NCBI RefSeq assembly: GCF_029223585.1
Contig: NZ_CP119423.1
Location: forward strand, 3,410,001 to 3,474,000
Origin: Photobacterium sp. DA100
GTDB taxonomy: Bacteria > Pseudomonadota > Gammaproteobacteria > Enterobacterales > Vibrionaceae
Direction: 5' to 3'
DNA: 64,000 nt
Shown here: one piece after another, positions 27,881-39,295 of the stretch
How positions within the stretch are numbered: the stretch's first letter is position 1
Layout: every line of letters begins with the position of its first letter
Notes under the pieces: generated by a model
Told to the model about the DNA's origin: nothing
What the model saw: the letters and a program-made list of their open reading frames with translations, nothing else
Database searches by the model: none
Made by a program: the position numbers and the translations under genes

Positions 27881-28837
27881 TTAGATCGAGCTGTCACCAC
27901 ATACCGACAGCAACTGATCGCGCATCCAGATATGGCCTTTGTCCTTTTGTGATGATTCATGCCAGCTGAGATACCCAGCAATCTTGTGTGATTCCACCGG
28001 CAACGGCAAAACCTTCAGCTGCTGGCTGGCGGCGGTGACGTTGGCCAGCCAACGTGGTACCACGGCAATCAGCTCAGACTGGCTGACAACATACATTATG
28101 TTGCTCAGGCTCGCGCCCTGGTAGGCTTCCTGATAGCTGGTATGGCTGTGATAAATGTGGTCGGCAAACATCTTCACCCCCGGGATCGACTTCATGACCG
28201 CATGTTGCTCCTGGGCAAACTCAGCCTCAGTGAGCGTCTCGCCAATACGCGGGTGATTACCGGCGGCGACCACGACCAGCTCATCGGTGAACAACTCGGT
28301 GCTGCAGAAGCCCGGCTCATCGAAGCGCGCATAGTCAATGACAAAATCAATGTCCTGGTAGCGCATCTTCTGTGGCAGCTCGGCATCTAACTCGGCTTCC
28401 ACCTGTACCCTGACATAGGGGGCCTGCTCGGCCACGTTGCTTAGGATCCGGGGCGCAAAACGCATATCCGACGGGCTGCAAACCGCCAATTTGAAGGTGC
28501 GGGTCGAGGTGTCTGGTGAAAAAATGGAAGACGGCAGTTCATTCTTCACCAACTGCAACGCTTGGCGCAATGGGCCAAAGAGCTGCTTGGCACGCTGGGT
28601 AGGCTGGATTCCGCGACCATGGCGGATAAACAATTCATCGTTGAACATCACCTTCAGGCGGGCCACGGCATTGCTGACTGCCGGCTGGGACATCCCCAGA
28701 TTATGTGCCGCCCGGGTGATATTTTGCTCTTGCATCACCGCATCGAACACCGTCAACAAATTGAGATCAACGCTGCGTAAATTGGATTCCATTTTGTATC
28801 CATCAACAGGATGAATTGGTGAATTTTTGCGTGCCAT
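27881..28837 (-). CDS. leuO: LysR-family regulator LeuO
   Basis: A 318-residue LysR-type regulator. The N-terminal winged helix-turn-helix contains VDLNLLTVFDAVMQEQNITR and LGMSQPAVSNAVARLK (residues about 22-72). The C-terminal ligand domain runs from about 110. The length (E. coli 314) and the position between ilvIH and leuABCD identify LeuO. It is known as an H-NS antagonist, controlled by ToxR in vibrios and affecting acid and bile stress and biofilm genes. The upstream region is unusually AT-rich, which fits silencing by H-NS. Alternative starts within the first 16 codons exist (ATG at MESNLRSV). Confidence 0.92.
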   Translation of the reverse strand: MARKNSPIHPVDGYKMESNLRSVDLNLLTVFDAVMQEQNITRAAHNLGMSQPAVSNAVARLKVMFNDELFIRHGRGIQPTQRAKQLFGPLRQALQLVKNELPSSIFSPDTSTRTFKLAVCSPSDMRFAPRILSNVAEQAPYVRVQVEAELDAELPQKMRYQDIDFVIDYARFDEPGFCSTELFTDELVVVAAGNHPRIGETLTEAEFAQEQHAVMKSIPGVKMFADHIYHSHTSYQEAYQGASLSNIMYVVSQSELIAVVPRWLANVTAASQQLKVLPLPVESHKIAGYLSWHESSQKDKGHIWMRDQLLSVCGDSSI

Positions 28838-29137
28838 TATTTGCCTCTATAGATTACCGTTATGGGGCAAAATCCGTTATGCCACCGGTGAATAACTGGG
28901 CATTCCAATGCCTCTGAAAACTGACTCCCTCTCTCGGGGAGATGCCAGTATGTTTCAAATAGATTGACGAAATAAATAGGCGGGTATCAGCAAATTGATG
29001 CATTGATATATAAAAAGCTCAATTCAGAATACAAATACTTATATATCAATGGTTTATAGCAACCATAAAAAAACCTAAAATATCTATAATTAAAATAAAG
29101 CTTCAATTATAAGCAAAATTAAAGAGTTAGAAGAGAC
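28838..29137. promoter_or_regulatory. AT-rich leuO control region
   Basis: A stretch of about 300 bases without a gene, most AT-rich from 28970 to 29135. It holds an 11-bp inverted repeat ATTGATATATA / TATATATCAAT (29002-29012 and 29040-29050) and many A-tracts. These are typical features of H-NS and LysR binding; the binding itself is inferred. The leuO promoter must lie here, reading leftward. Confidence 0.6.
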
Positions 29138-29166
29138 AAAAAAAGGCCTTAGGCGGCCTTTTCTCC
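29136..29166 (-). terminator. Rho-independent terminator of the glycosyltransferase gene
   Basis: Minus strand stem AAAAGGCC / GGCCTTTT with loop GCCTAA, followed by TTTTT. Confidence 0.85.
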
Positions 29167-29185
29167 AAGAGTCAATACAGCAAGG

Positions 29186-30292
29186 TTATAACGTCGTTAT
29201 CACGGAATGCTGACGGCGGGGGCTGTGCTGACCATTCCATTCGACCATCGCCTCTTGGACCACCTCCGGGTACTCGACCCTCTCCCACAGCTGCTGCCAT
29301 AATTCACCGCAGTTATACCAGTTTCCCGATAACACCCAGCGTGCAATGCCCATCCCCACATCCGGTACGATCACCGGTCCGGCTGAACCACTGTCCAACC
29401 AATTTCTGACCGCCGCCGGATCCAAATAGCTCATCGAACTGGCCAGCCCCATCATCTCCAGGGTCATCACATTGCTGATCTGCTCATACTGGCCATGTAA
29501 CGGCTTGAGTAGCAGCTTCTTGCCCAAACTCATCGCCTCAGAGGGTAATTCGAAACCGCCATTGGCAATCACCCCACAGCAGCGTTGCAGCCGGTAATGA
29601 AAACCTTCCCGGCACAGTTTGCGAATACTGACATTGCCATAATCCCGATCTTCCTCGGCTTCGGGGTGGTAGCAATAAAAATGGACCTGAGTGAAGCGGG
29701 TCAACAACTCAAGTACAGCTTGCAAATTTTCGAAAGGCAGGTAAACCAGCACTGACTGATCATTGTCCATCCCGACCTCAGACATAGGTACAATCGGCGG
29801 CAGGATCATCTGGTTGAAGTGAAACCAATGCACGCCCAGCGACTGGGATGCCGGCGCAAAACCACGGAGCACCATCCCATCAAGCCAGGTCCGTCCCAGG
29901 GTCGGGATATCGTACAGAAAAGCATTTTGATGACTAAGACCGATAGTGTGTACTTTCTGCCTCTTTGCCGCCCAAGCCGACACCGGCTCGAAGTCATTGA
30001 TCACAACATCATAGCCGGACACATCGAGGGTGCGGACATCACGCAGGAAAGTGGCGATGTGGTTGCGGGCCAAGGTTTTCCAGCGGTTCACTTCACCATT
30101 TTCCGTCACGAAAGTCAGCCCGCGTCGAACCTGGTACGGGCCAAAACAGTCCATGTCGAAATAACGGTTGTCCGGACGGCCTGAAAACAAAAAGTCTACC
30201 TCGGCTCCGAGTGCCGCAAACGCCCTGGCCATTTCTCGAGCTCGGGAAATATGGCCATTGCCCGTTCCCTGGACACCATAAAGGATCTTCAT
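29186..30292 (-). CDS. Glycosyltransferase of the MJ1255/VC2487 family
   Basis: A 368-residue GT-B-like protein. The N-terminus MKILYGVQGTGNGHISRARE resembles the Gly-rich loop of MurG-type transferases. Later motifs are NDFEPVSAWAAKRQ, GLSHQNAFLY, and the sugar-nucleotide site VIANGGFELPSEAMSLGKK. The family is named for the V. cholerae homologue, which lies in the same region near leuO. The acceptor is unknown. Pairing with a PAP2 phosphatase 13 bases upstream suggests a glycolipid or a lipid-linked sugar as product; that link is inference. Confidence 0.85.
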   Translation of the reverse strand: MKILYGVQGTGNGHISRAREMARAFAALGAEVDFLFSGRPDNRYFDMDCFGPYQVRRGLTFVTENGEVNRWKTLARNHIATFLRDVRTLDVSGYDVVINDFEPVSAWAAKRQKVHTIGLSHQNAFLYDIPTLGRTWLDGMVLRGFAPASQSLGVHWFHFNQMILPPIVPMSEVGMDNDQSVLVYLPFENLQAVLELLTRFTQVHFYCYHPEAEEDRDYGNVSIRKLCREGFHYRLQRCCGVIANGGFELPSEAMSLGKKLLLKPLHGQYEQISNVMTLEMMGLASSMSYLDPAAVRNWLDSGSAGPVIVPDVGMGIARWVLSGNWYNCGELWQQLWERVEYPEVVQEAMVEWNGQHSPRRQHSVITTL

Positions 30293-30305
30293 CGTTGGCT
30301 ACTCC

Positions 30306-30809
30306 CTACACACTCACCAACTGGAAGCACAGTATACCCAGCAGCGCCCCGGCTATGACATCGGTAATGTAGTGCACCCCGAGCAGGACCCGGGAAAAGC
30401 CGATCGCTACCGCCCACGGCCAGATAAACCACGAGGTGTCCGGATAGAAGGCCGTGACAAGCGAGGCCATGACAAACGCTGCCGAGGTATGGCCCGATGG
30501 CAGGCTGTACCTGTCCGACGGCGTGACAAAAGTGGGCAATGCCACCGGGCGACGCCGCTTCAAACTGTTTTTGAGGATCAAGTAAACGGGCAGCTCCAAG
30601 GCAAACGCCAACACGCCAGTTTTCACCACATCGGCTCCCTGACGGGGGTCCGCGACCCACACCAAAGCCGCAAACATCACATACAAGTGACCATCCCCCG
30701 TATGGGATACCGCGCGGCTCAAGCGAGCCACTTTCAGGTTAAAGCGGTGGCAAAGACAAAGCGCCGAAAAGGCATAATCCATTCGCTGTAACGGTGTCAG
30801 TAAGGTCAT
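30306..30809 (-). CDS. PAP2-superfamily membrane phosphatase
   Basis: A 167-residue membrane protein with the three PAP2 motifs in order: KNSLKRRRP (KX6RP), PSGHT, and SRVLLGVHYITDV (SRX5HX3D). All catalytic residues (Lys, Arg, Ser, both His and Asp) are present. The family removes phosphate from lipid phosphates such as phosphatidate, phosphatidylglycerol phosphate or undecaprenyl diphosphate. It is the first of a two-gene unit with the glycosyltransferase. Substrate unknown; a lipid phosphate made or used by its partner is the reasonable guess. Confidence 0.88.
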   Translation of the reverse strand: MTLLTPLQRMDYAFSALCLCHRFNLKVARLSRAVSHTGDGHLYVMFAALVWVADPRQGADVVKTGVLAFALELPVYLILKNSLKRRRPVALPTFVTPSDRYSLPSGHTSAAFVMASLVTAFYPDTSWFIWPWAVAIGFSRVLLGVHYITDVIAGALLGILCFQLVSV

Positions 30810-30889
30810 TCCCCGATCCTTCTCTGGATTAGATTCAATATCAGGTTAGAAGGGGGATATGACAGCGCAGTGACGCTTTAAAGGAGGGA

Positions 30890-30940
30890 TAATGACAATC
30901 CTTCCGCACAGAGCAGCGGCGCTCGGCGGAAGGATTGTCC
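30890..30940 (-). terminator. Long hairpin after the RND gene, probable terminator
   Basis: GACAATCCTTCCGC and GCGGAAGGATTGTC (30894-30907, 30926-30939) form a perfect 14-bp stem, with an inner GAGC / GCTC. It starts six bases past the RND stop. The T-run is poor, so the mechanism is less certain. Confidence 0.6.
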
Positions 30941-30945
30941 GGCAT

Positions 30946-33900
30946 TCACGCCGATACCAAACTTTCGTGGCGATGGACCAGCTTGAAGTCAGAGAGGATC
31001 ACATACGCCGCCGGTATCATGAACAGCACCAACAAAGTCGATGTGAAAATACCAAACACAATCGAAATCACCAGCGGCTTTATCACCTGGGCCTGTAGGC
31101 TGGTCTCCAGCATCAGCGGCAACAAGCCGGCCGCCGTGGTCAGCGAGGTGAGGAATACCGCCCTAAAACGCTCGCGGCTTGCCTGGACCACGGCTTTCTC
31201 GATATCGTCGCCATCGTCGAGATGGTGGCGGATGTACTGCACCAGCAAGATAGAGTCATTGACCACCACCCCGGCCAGTGACACGAACCCCATCATACTC
31301 GGCATACTCAACGGGTGACCCAGCAGCAGGTGGCCCCAGAATACCCCGATCAGTGCCAGGGGGATCGCCAGTAGCACCACAAACGGCTCGAGATAGCTGC
31401 GGAACTGGAAGCTGAGGATCACAAACACGCCGAAGATCCCCAGCACAAACCCTGTCGCCATCGACTGGCCGGTTTCCGCGGTGTCCTTGGCCGCACCTTC
31501 GAAGTCAAACCGGAGTCCTGGGTAATCTTGCTGCAGTTTCGGCATCAGTTTGGCCCTGAACTGACCCAGCACCTCACCGGAGCTGATCACACTCTCTTGC
31601 AGATCGCCGTAGACACTGAGGGTGCGAAGTCCGTTAATGCGCTGGATACGGACATAGTTACGCTGGTGCTCGAGGATCGCCACCGAGGCCAATGGGATCT
31701 GGCTACCGTCGGATAATATGATCGGGAAGCTCGATAAGTTTTGCAGATCCGCCGCCCGCTCCTTGTTGAACATCACTTCGATTTCGATATTCTCAGGTCC
31801 GATCTGGATTTCATCGGCAGTCTGGCCAAAATAGGCAGCCCGGAGCTGGGAAGCAATCATCTGGCCGTCGACACCGAAAGCCTCTGCCCCTGGGCGTAAG
31901 CGTATCAGCACTTCCGGCTTACCCATCCGCATATCATCCAGTACTCCCGATACACCAGCAAACTCATTGAAGAACTGTTGGGTTTCGACAGAAGCAGCCT
32001 TGAGCATCGCCAAATCATCGTGCTGCATCCGTACCTCAATGGCACGCCCACCAGGCCCCATCATTGGCTGTTTGTAAACCAAAGCCACCGGCGCTGCCAG
32101 TTCGCCAACATCTTCCCGCCAGGCATCGATGAACTCATCAATCAAACTATTGCGGATCTCGGCACTGAGCAGATCAAGCCGGACAGTTGCCACATGCGGT
32201 CCATTCTCGTCGGCATCGGCGTTGAAGTTAAACTGCTCGGTGATGTTGCTCACCAGCGAGACTCCGCCTTCGTTGCGCTCACTCCACTGCTCATTGAGAC
32301 GTTTGGCTGAAGCCACAATGACATCAACCACCGCCTCGGTCTGGCTGAGTGTCGAGCCCGGTGGCAGGATGATCCTCGCTTCGGCAATATCACCATCGAG
32401 CTCAGGGAAACCGACGAACTTCAAACCGCCGCCCGCCAACAAGGCAAAGGAGGCAAACAGCAGGCCAATCACCCCGCCGACAAACAGGTAACGCCACTGC
32501 ACCACGAGGGTTACCATCTTGACCAAGTACTCATTACGAAACCGCTCAAAGCGGGCCAGGAAACTCTGCTTCCAGCGCGGCGGCCGCCGCTCCTGCTTCT
32601 GGCGATGCAGTGAATGGCTGAGGTGGCTCGGCAAAATCAAGAAGGCTTCAACCAAGCTGATCGACAACACCAAGATCAGTACCTGCGGCACCACCCGCAA
32701 TACCGCCCCCATTTCCCCTTCCAGGAAAATCAGGCTACCGAAAATACAGATGGTGGTGAGAAACGACGACACCACCCCCGGCAGCACTTTCTTGACCCCG
32801 TTGTACACCGCATCCTGGATCTTCTGGCCGCGATCAAGATGGGAGGCGATGGACTCAGATATCACGATCGCATCATCCATCATGATCCCGATGGCCATCA
32901 GCAAGCCCACCAGAGACATGATGTTGATCGACAGGGAAAAGGTCGCCATCAGGTACATGCTGCCGAGAAAAGCGACCGGCAGGCCTGCCGCGATCCAGAA
33001 CGAATAACGGAACGAGAAGAACAGCCACATCACAGCAAAGACCAAGACGACCCCCTGCCAGCCATTTTTGACCATCATGGTCAGACGATCCCACAGCAGC
33101 GATGACAGATCATTGGTCAGGGTCAAGGTGACCCCCGTCGGCGCCCGCAGATTTTCAGCCTCGACAAACGCTTCAACCCGCTCTTTGATCCGCAGCGCAT
33201 CATCGGCCTTGTTCTTGCTGACTCGCAGCATGGCCGACGGTACGCCATCAAACAGCACCTTCTGTTCATCAAGGGCAAAACGGTCGGTGATGGTCGCGAC
33301 ATCCCCCAGCCGCAGCACCGCCCCCTGCGCATCGGCCCCGACCACCGTGCGGGCAATGGTCTCCGGAGTGATTTTCTGCTCGTCAAAGCGGATCAGCAGG
33401 TTACGGTCTGCCAACTCAATATTGCCGCTTGGCAGCTTGATATTCTGACGGCTCAGCTTGCTGGCGATATCACTCACACTCAAGCCAAGCTGACGGATCG
33501 CCACCTCATCGAGCTCCACCCTGAGCTGGTGATCGGAAAAGCCACTGACTTCGACCAGCGAGACGCCGTAGTCAAGCTTGAGGGTCCGCTTGAGCTGCTC
33601 GGCATAGGCTTTGAGGTGCGGCAGGCTGGTATCGGCTTTGATCGCAACATCGACCACCGGCTCATTCCAGTCCAGTTCGCGGACAATCGGCGATTCAATT
33701 TCGGACGGAAAATCATTGATCGCATTGATTTGAGTCTGGACATCCACCAGCATCCGCGAGACCACCTCGCTATTGGTCAGCTTGAGGATCAACGACGCCG
33801 AGCCTTCTACCGCTTCACATCGGGTCTCGACAATATTGGCCAGCCCGTCGACGGCATCTTCCATCCGCATACAAATGCTCTCTTCCACTTCCTGTGGCGA

Positions 33901-34056
33901 AGCACCGGGGTACACCACCGAGGCAATGATGTAGGGCGGAGAAAACTCCGGAAAGGTTTCACGCTTAATTTTCGGCAGCGACACCAGACCGAGGATAATC
34001 AGTGCCAGCATCATCAAGTTGGCAGCCGTCGGATGGCGGGAGAAATAACGGATCAT
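30946..34056 (-). CDS. RND efflux pump, inner-membrane permease
   Basis: A 1036-residue RND transporter with 12 expected membrane helices and two large periplasmic loops. The N-terminus IRYFSRHPTAANLMMLALII is the first helix. The proton-relay pair in helix 4 is present (GIMMDDAIVISES), as is the second-half signature GHPLSMPSMMGFVSLAGVVV. It is closer to the broad AcrB/HAE-like group of vibrio and marine bacteria than to AcrB itself. Its start overlaps the membrane-fusion gene by four bases. No outer-membrane channel gene is in the operon, so TolC is the likely partner. Substrates unknown. Confidence 0.92.
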   Translation of the reverse strand: MIRYFSRHPTAANLMMLALIILGLVSLPKIKRETFPEFSPPYIIASVVYPGASPQEVEESICMRMEDAVDGLANIVETRCEAVEGSASLILKLTNSEVVSRMLVDVQTQINAINDFPSEIESPIVRELDWNEPVVDVAIKADTSLPHLKAYAEQLKRTLKLDYGVSLVEVSGFSDHQLRVELDEVAIRQLGLSVSDIASKLSRQNIKLPSGNIELADRNLLIRFDEQKITPETIARTVVGADAQGAVLRLGDVATITDRFALDEQKVLFDGVPSAMLRVSKNKADDALRIKERVEAFVEAENLRAPTGVTLTLTNDLSSLLWDRLTMMVKNGWQGVVLVFAVMWLFFSFRYSFWIAAGLPVAFLGSMYLMATFSLSINIMSLVGLLMAIGIMMDDAIVISESIASHLDRGQKIQDAVYNGVKKVLPGVVSSFLTTICIFGSLIFLEGEMGAVLRVVPQVLILVLSISLVEAFLILPSHLSHSLHRQKQERRPPRWKQSFLARFERFRNEYLVKMVTLVVQWRYLFVGGVIGLLFASFALLAGGGLKFVGFPELDGDIAEARIILPPGSTLSQTEAVVDVIVASAKRLNEQWSERNEGGVSLVSNITEQFNFNADADENGPHVATVRLDLLSAEIRNSLIDEFIDAWREDVGELAAPVALVYKQPMMGPGGRAIEVRMQHDDLAMLKAASVETQQFFNEFAGVSGVLDDMRMGKPEVLIRLRPGAEAFGVDGQMIASQLRAAYFGQTADEIQIGPENIEIEVMFNKERAADLQNLSSFPIILSDGSQIPLASVAILEHQRNYVRIQRINGLRTLSVYGDLQESVISSGEVLGQFRAKLMPKLQQDYPGLRFDFEGAAKDTAETGQSMATGFVLGIFGVFVILSFQFRSYLEPFVVLLAIPLALIGVFWGHLLLGHPLSMPSMMGFVSLAGVVVNDSILLVQYIRHHLDDGDDIEKAVVQASRERFRAVFLTSLTTAAGLLPLMLETSLQAQVIKPLVISIVFGIFTSTLLVLFMIPAAYVILSDFKLVHRHESLVSA

Positions 34057-35405
34057 GATGCCGGCTCCTCCCCATGCCCTTGATGCTGAGCCTCTGCTAC
34101 CGGCTTGCCATTGACCGTCACGACTTTCAGCGCCATGCCAGCCACAGCAGGCAGCAGATCATTGACCACCAATTGGGTGCCTGACGCCAGTTCGCCACTG
34201 ATCGCCACTTGGCCACTGCGGCGAAACAGCACGGTCACCGGCTGTATTTTCAAATTGCTGCCACCATCGACCAAATAGACTTTGTCACCATGCAGGGCTC
34301 GCTCCGGGATCACCCAGTGCGGGTTGGGCTGACCTGACAGTCGCGCTTCGACAAACATGCCATTGACCAAAGGCGGAGCGGTTTCCGGTGACAGCTGGCT
34401 GTAGTCCTGATCCACCTCGAGGATCACCCCGACGGTAGCCTGGTTGGCATTGACCGTGTCGCTGATGCGGGTCACTTTGGCTGGCCATTGCTGGATGAAG
34501 CTGCCGCTTGAGAGCTGGATGCGGGCACTGAGATCAAGCTGATCGGCGCGCGGCTTACCATCGGCATGGGCGGTATACTGGGTCAGGCTCGCAGCCAGGA
34601 CCTGCATGTCATGCAGGGCAATCTGGGCATCAATTTCCACCGTGTCGATACCGTGGGCCACCACCATCACCTGCTGGGTATTGACCACCTGATCCTGTTC
34701 GATATCCACACTAGATATCCGGGCATCAACCGGCAGGGAGATCACGGTTTTTTCCAGTGCTCGTTGCGCCTCGCTGACCCGCGACAAGTTCACTTCCAGC
34801 TGAGCCTGGGTCACCTTGCGCTCGTTGGGCAGCACAATGAGCTGGTTTTCAATTTCCTGGACCACTTTCTGACTGGCCAACGTATTCTGCTGCTCGAGAT
34901 CCACCGTCGACTGTGAGGTCAGCCCCTTGGTACGCAGCTCCTGCTTACGCGCCAGCTCTTTCTTGCTGATTGCCAATCGGTTTTTTTCAATCTTGAGGGT
35001 CGTTTTGAGGTTCTGCTCTTCCTGGGCCAGCTTGGCCAGTTGTGCCTGGCTGGCACTAACATCCGCTTCGGCCTGCGCCAAGCGCAGTTCATAATCCAAC
35101 GGGTCTATTTTGAGCAAGACCGTTCCGGCATCAAGCACCCGTCCCTTGTTCAAGTCAGGGTGGCGATATACCACCTTGCCCGAGACTTCAGCGATGGCCT
35201 GCCATTCAACCTTGGGCGCCACCCGGCCAAAACCGGCCGCCTCGGGGGCAAGCAATTGCTGCTCGAGATTGATCACGTCCACCACCCGGGCCCGCTCCAG
35301 CGTCGGTTTCACCTCTGGTGACGGACGTAGATTGATGGCCATTACCAATATCACCACGCCGATCAGTACAGCAGGAAACAAGAGCAATTTTCGATTTTTC
35401 AGCAT
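34053..35405 (-). CDS. RND efflux periplasmic adaptor (membrane-fusion protein)
   Basis: A 450-residue adaptor that links the RND pump to an outer-membrane channel. A single N-terminal anchor (about residues 5-25, LLLFPAVLIGVVILVMA) is followed by a lipoyl half-motif, an alpha-helical hairpin (about 110-210, QAEADVSASQAQLAKLAQEE), the second lipoyl half (VISLPVDARISSVDIEQDQV) and beta-barrel domains. It lies between tetR (7-base overlap) and the pump gene (4-base overlap), so all three are translated together. A slightly long barrel end (GEEPAS) is the only oddity. Confidence 0.92.
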   Translation of the reverse strand: MLKNRKLLLFPAVLIGVVILVMAINLRPSPEVKPTLERARVVDVINLEQQLLAPEAAGFGRVAPKVEWQAIAEVSGKVVYRHPDLNKGRVLDAGTVLLKIDPLDYELRLAQAEADVSASQAQLAKLAQEEQNLKTTLKIEKNRLAISKKELARKQELRTKGLTSQSTVDLEQQNTLASQKVVQEIENQLIVLPNERKVTQAQLEVNLSRVSEAQRALEKTVISLPVDARISSVDIEQDQVVNTQQVMVVAHGIDTVEIDAQIALHDMQVLAASLTQYTAHADGKPRADQLDLSARIQLSSGSFIQQWPAKVTRISDTVNANQATVGVILEVDQDYSQLSPETAPPLVNGMFVEARLSGQPNPHWVIPERALHGDKVYLVDGGSNLKIQPVTVLFRRSGQVAISGELASGTQLVVNDLLPAVAGMALKVVTVNGKPVAEAQHQGHGEEPAS

Positions 35406-36046
35406 GATTTATTCTCTTCCTTCGGCATCGTCAGGCCACGCACAAGCAGGTTGACATTATGCTCAGCCAGTTCGGCCAGGTACGTTTCGTCCATCTCAAT
35501 GTTTTGTAATGTCAGCAAAGAAGGTGGAATGAGAAAGGGGAATACCATCAAACTGATAAAACTCATTCTCGCCTTGTCCGGGCAGACGTCCCCCCTTAAC
35601 ACACCCTGCTTTTGCAGTTGCAGAAACATGACTTCAATTGCTGGACGCGCCACCTCGTTGAAGATCTTTTCCATCGTCTGGCGCTGGAGATCTGCTGGCT
35701 CCATCATCATGGCTCGCGCGATCAACTTAGGCATATCCGGGTTTGGCGCCATGATACGGTAATAGGTACGCATCAAATCACCGATCGAGGCAAAGTCCCC
35801 CTTGTTCAAGGTTACTTTCAACTGCGCATGGATAGGGGTGATCGTTTCTCTCAACATGGCTTCGTACAAGCCAGCCTTGTTGGCAAAGTAATAGCGGATC
35901 AACGCCACGTTCACATCAGCACGGCTCGCAATCATCCGTGTCGACACCTTGCTGTAAGGCAAACTGACAAACAGTTTCCTCGCCTCGACAATCAACCGCT
36001 CCCTGGCATCGGAATCCCCGACGGGACGCCCCGTTTTACCCACCAT
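35399..36046 (-). CDS. TetR-family repressor of the RND efflux operon
   Basis: About 215 residues. The helix-turn-helix is at the N-terminus: ARKLFVSLPYSKVSTRMIA and DVNVALIRYYFANKAGLYEA. A variable helical ligand domain follows. The frame continues to a TTG at 36100, but the ATG at 36046 has GGAGG just upstream and lies downstream of the operator pair, so it is preferred; ATG at 36091 is a further option. It is first in the operon and overlaps the adaptor gene, so it probably represses its own operon through the two palindromes at 36099-36179. Confidence 0.85.
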   Translation of the reverse strand: MVGKTGRPVGDSDARERLIVEARKLFVSLPYSKVSTRMIASRADVNVALIRYYFANKAGLYEAMLRETITPIHAQLKVTLNKGDFASIGDLMRTYYRIMAPNPDMPKLIARAMMMEPADLQRQTMEKIFNEVARPAIEVMFLQLQKQGVLRGDVCPDKARMSFISLMVFPFLIPPSLLTLQNIEMDETYLAELAEHNVNLLVRGLTMPKEENKSC

Positions 36047-36098
36047 GATGCCTCCGTAAGACCGTTGTTCTTGCGCACATTTTGCTTCCATGTCGTTC

Positions 36099-36118
36099 AA
36101 TTAATCAGTTGATTAATT
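36099..36118. promoter_or_regulatory. Putative TetR operator, site 1
   Basis: AATTAATCA and TGATTAATT flank a GT centre (9-bp arms). It lies 53 bases before the preferred tetR start. Confidence 0.7.
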
Positions 36119-36163
36119 TTAAGCTTTGCCCATCAGACTAACAGGGCATTAATTCCCCACAAT

Positions 36164-36179
36164 TTAATCAATTGATTAA
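36164..36179. promoter_or_regulatory. Putative TetR operator, site 2
   Basis: A perfect 16-bp palindrome, TTAATCAATTGATTAA, with the same half site as site 1. The two centres are 63 bases apart, close to six helical turns, so two repressor dimers could bind on one face. Confidence 0.7.
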
Positions 36180-36373
36180 TTTTAATATTAAGAGAGATTT
36201 TCTCTCTTTGATGTGACACCAACAAAGAAATAACATTCGCGTCGGTCCGTTGCTGCGGCCAGTCCAAACCATTCCGTCTCGGCCACCGTGAATACAACTG
36301 GTCTGATTTGTCATCATAGCCACGAAATATCAACTCAATAACCATAAAATGAAAATAAACATGCAATTTGGGG

Positions 36374-36403
36374 TTGACGGTCCACCTGTCTATTTGGTAT
36401 TCA
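36374..36403 (+). promoter_or_regulatory. Promoter of leuLABCD
   Basis: -35 TTGACG (36374-36379) and -10 TATTCA (36398-36403) with an 18-base spacer, about 33 bases before the leader peptide. Confidence 0.55.
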
Positions 36404-36436
36404 TTTGTTAACCAAGTTTGTGGATATATTTCAATT

Positions 36437-36502
36437 ATGAAAACACGTTTCTCATCTCTTCTCCTAAGCCTCCTCCTTATCGTGACAAGATCGCGCGGGT
36501 AG
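36437..36502 (+). CDS. leuL: leu operon leader peptide
   Basis: A 21-residue peptide, starting MKTRFSSLLLSLLLIVTR and ending SRG. It has six leucine codons packed in seven (CTT CTC CTA AGC CTC CTC CTT, 36458-36478). It ends about 30 bases before a terminator hairpin and precedes leuA. When charged tRNA-Leu is scarce, the ribosome stalls on these codons and leaves GCGCGGGT (36493-36500) free to pair with the terminator's first arm, so that leuABCD is transcribed. The mechanism follows known leu attenuation; the complementary segments are seen directly. Confidence 0.88.
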   Translation: MKTRFSSLLLSLLLIVTRSRG

Positions 36503-36532
36503 CTTATGGGTGGGAAACACCACTAAGAATTC

Positions 36533-36565
36533 AAAAAACCCGCGCACACTGCGCGGGTTTTTTCT
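36533..36565 (+). terminator. leu attenuator
   Basis: Stem AACCCGCGC / GCGCGGGTT (36537-36545, 36551-36559) with loop ACACT and six T's. Its 5' arm can instead pair with GCGCGGGT inside leuL (36493-36500), the antiterminator. Confidence 0.9.
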
Positions 36566-36630
36566 TATACAGGCCAGCGCAAGCGGATGCGGACCACGCC
36601 GATACCGGCAGCCAATGAAAGGAAGTTGCA

Positions 36631-39272
<2,642 letters not shown>

Positions 39273-39295
39273 TCGCAGCAAGGAGCAAACGAGCA

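Noticed and set aside
36133..36366. 77-codon minus-strand frame between tetR and leuL
   Set aside because: It covers the operator palindrome and lies in a control region. The composition is unlike neighbouring genes and no ribosome site is evident.
36418..36618. 66-codon plus-strand frame over the leu leader
   Set aside because: It is out of frame with leuL and runs through the attenuator hairpin. The 21-codon leuL with its Leu run explains this stretch.
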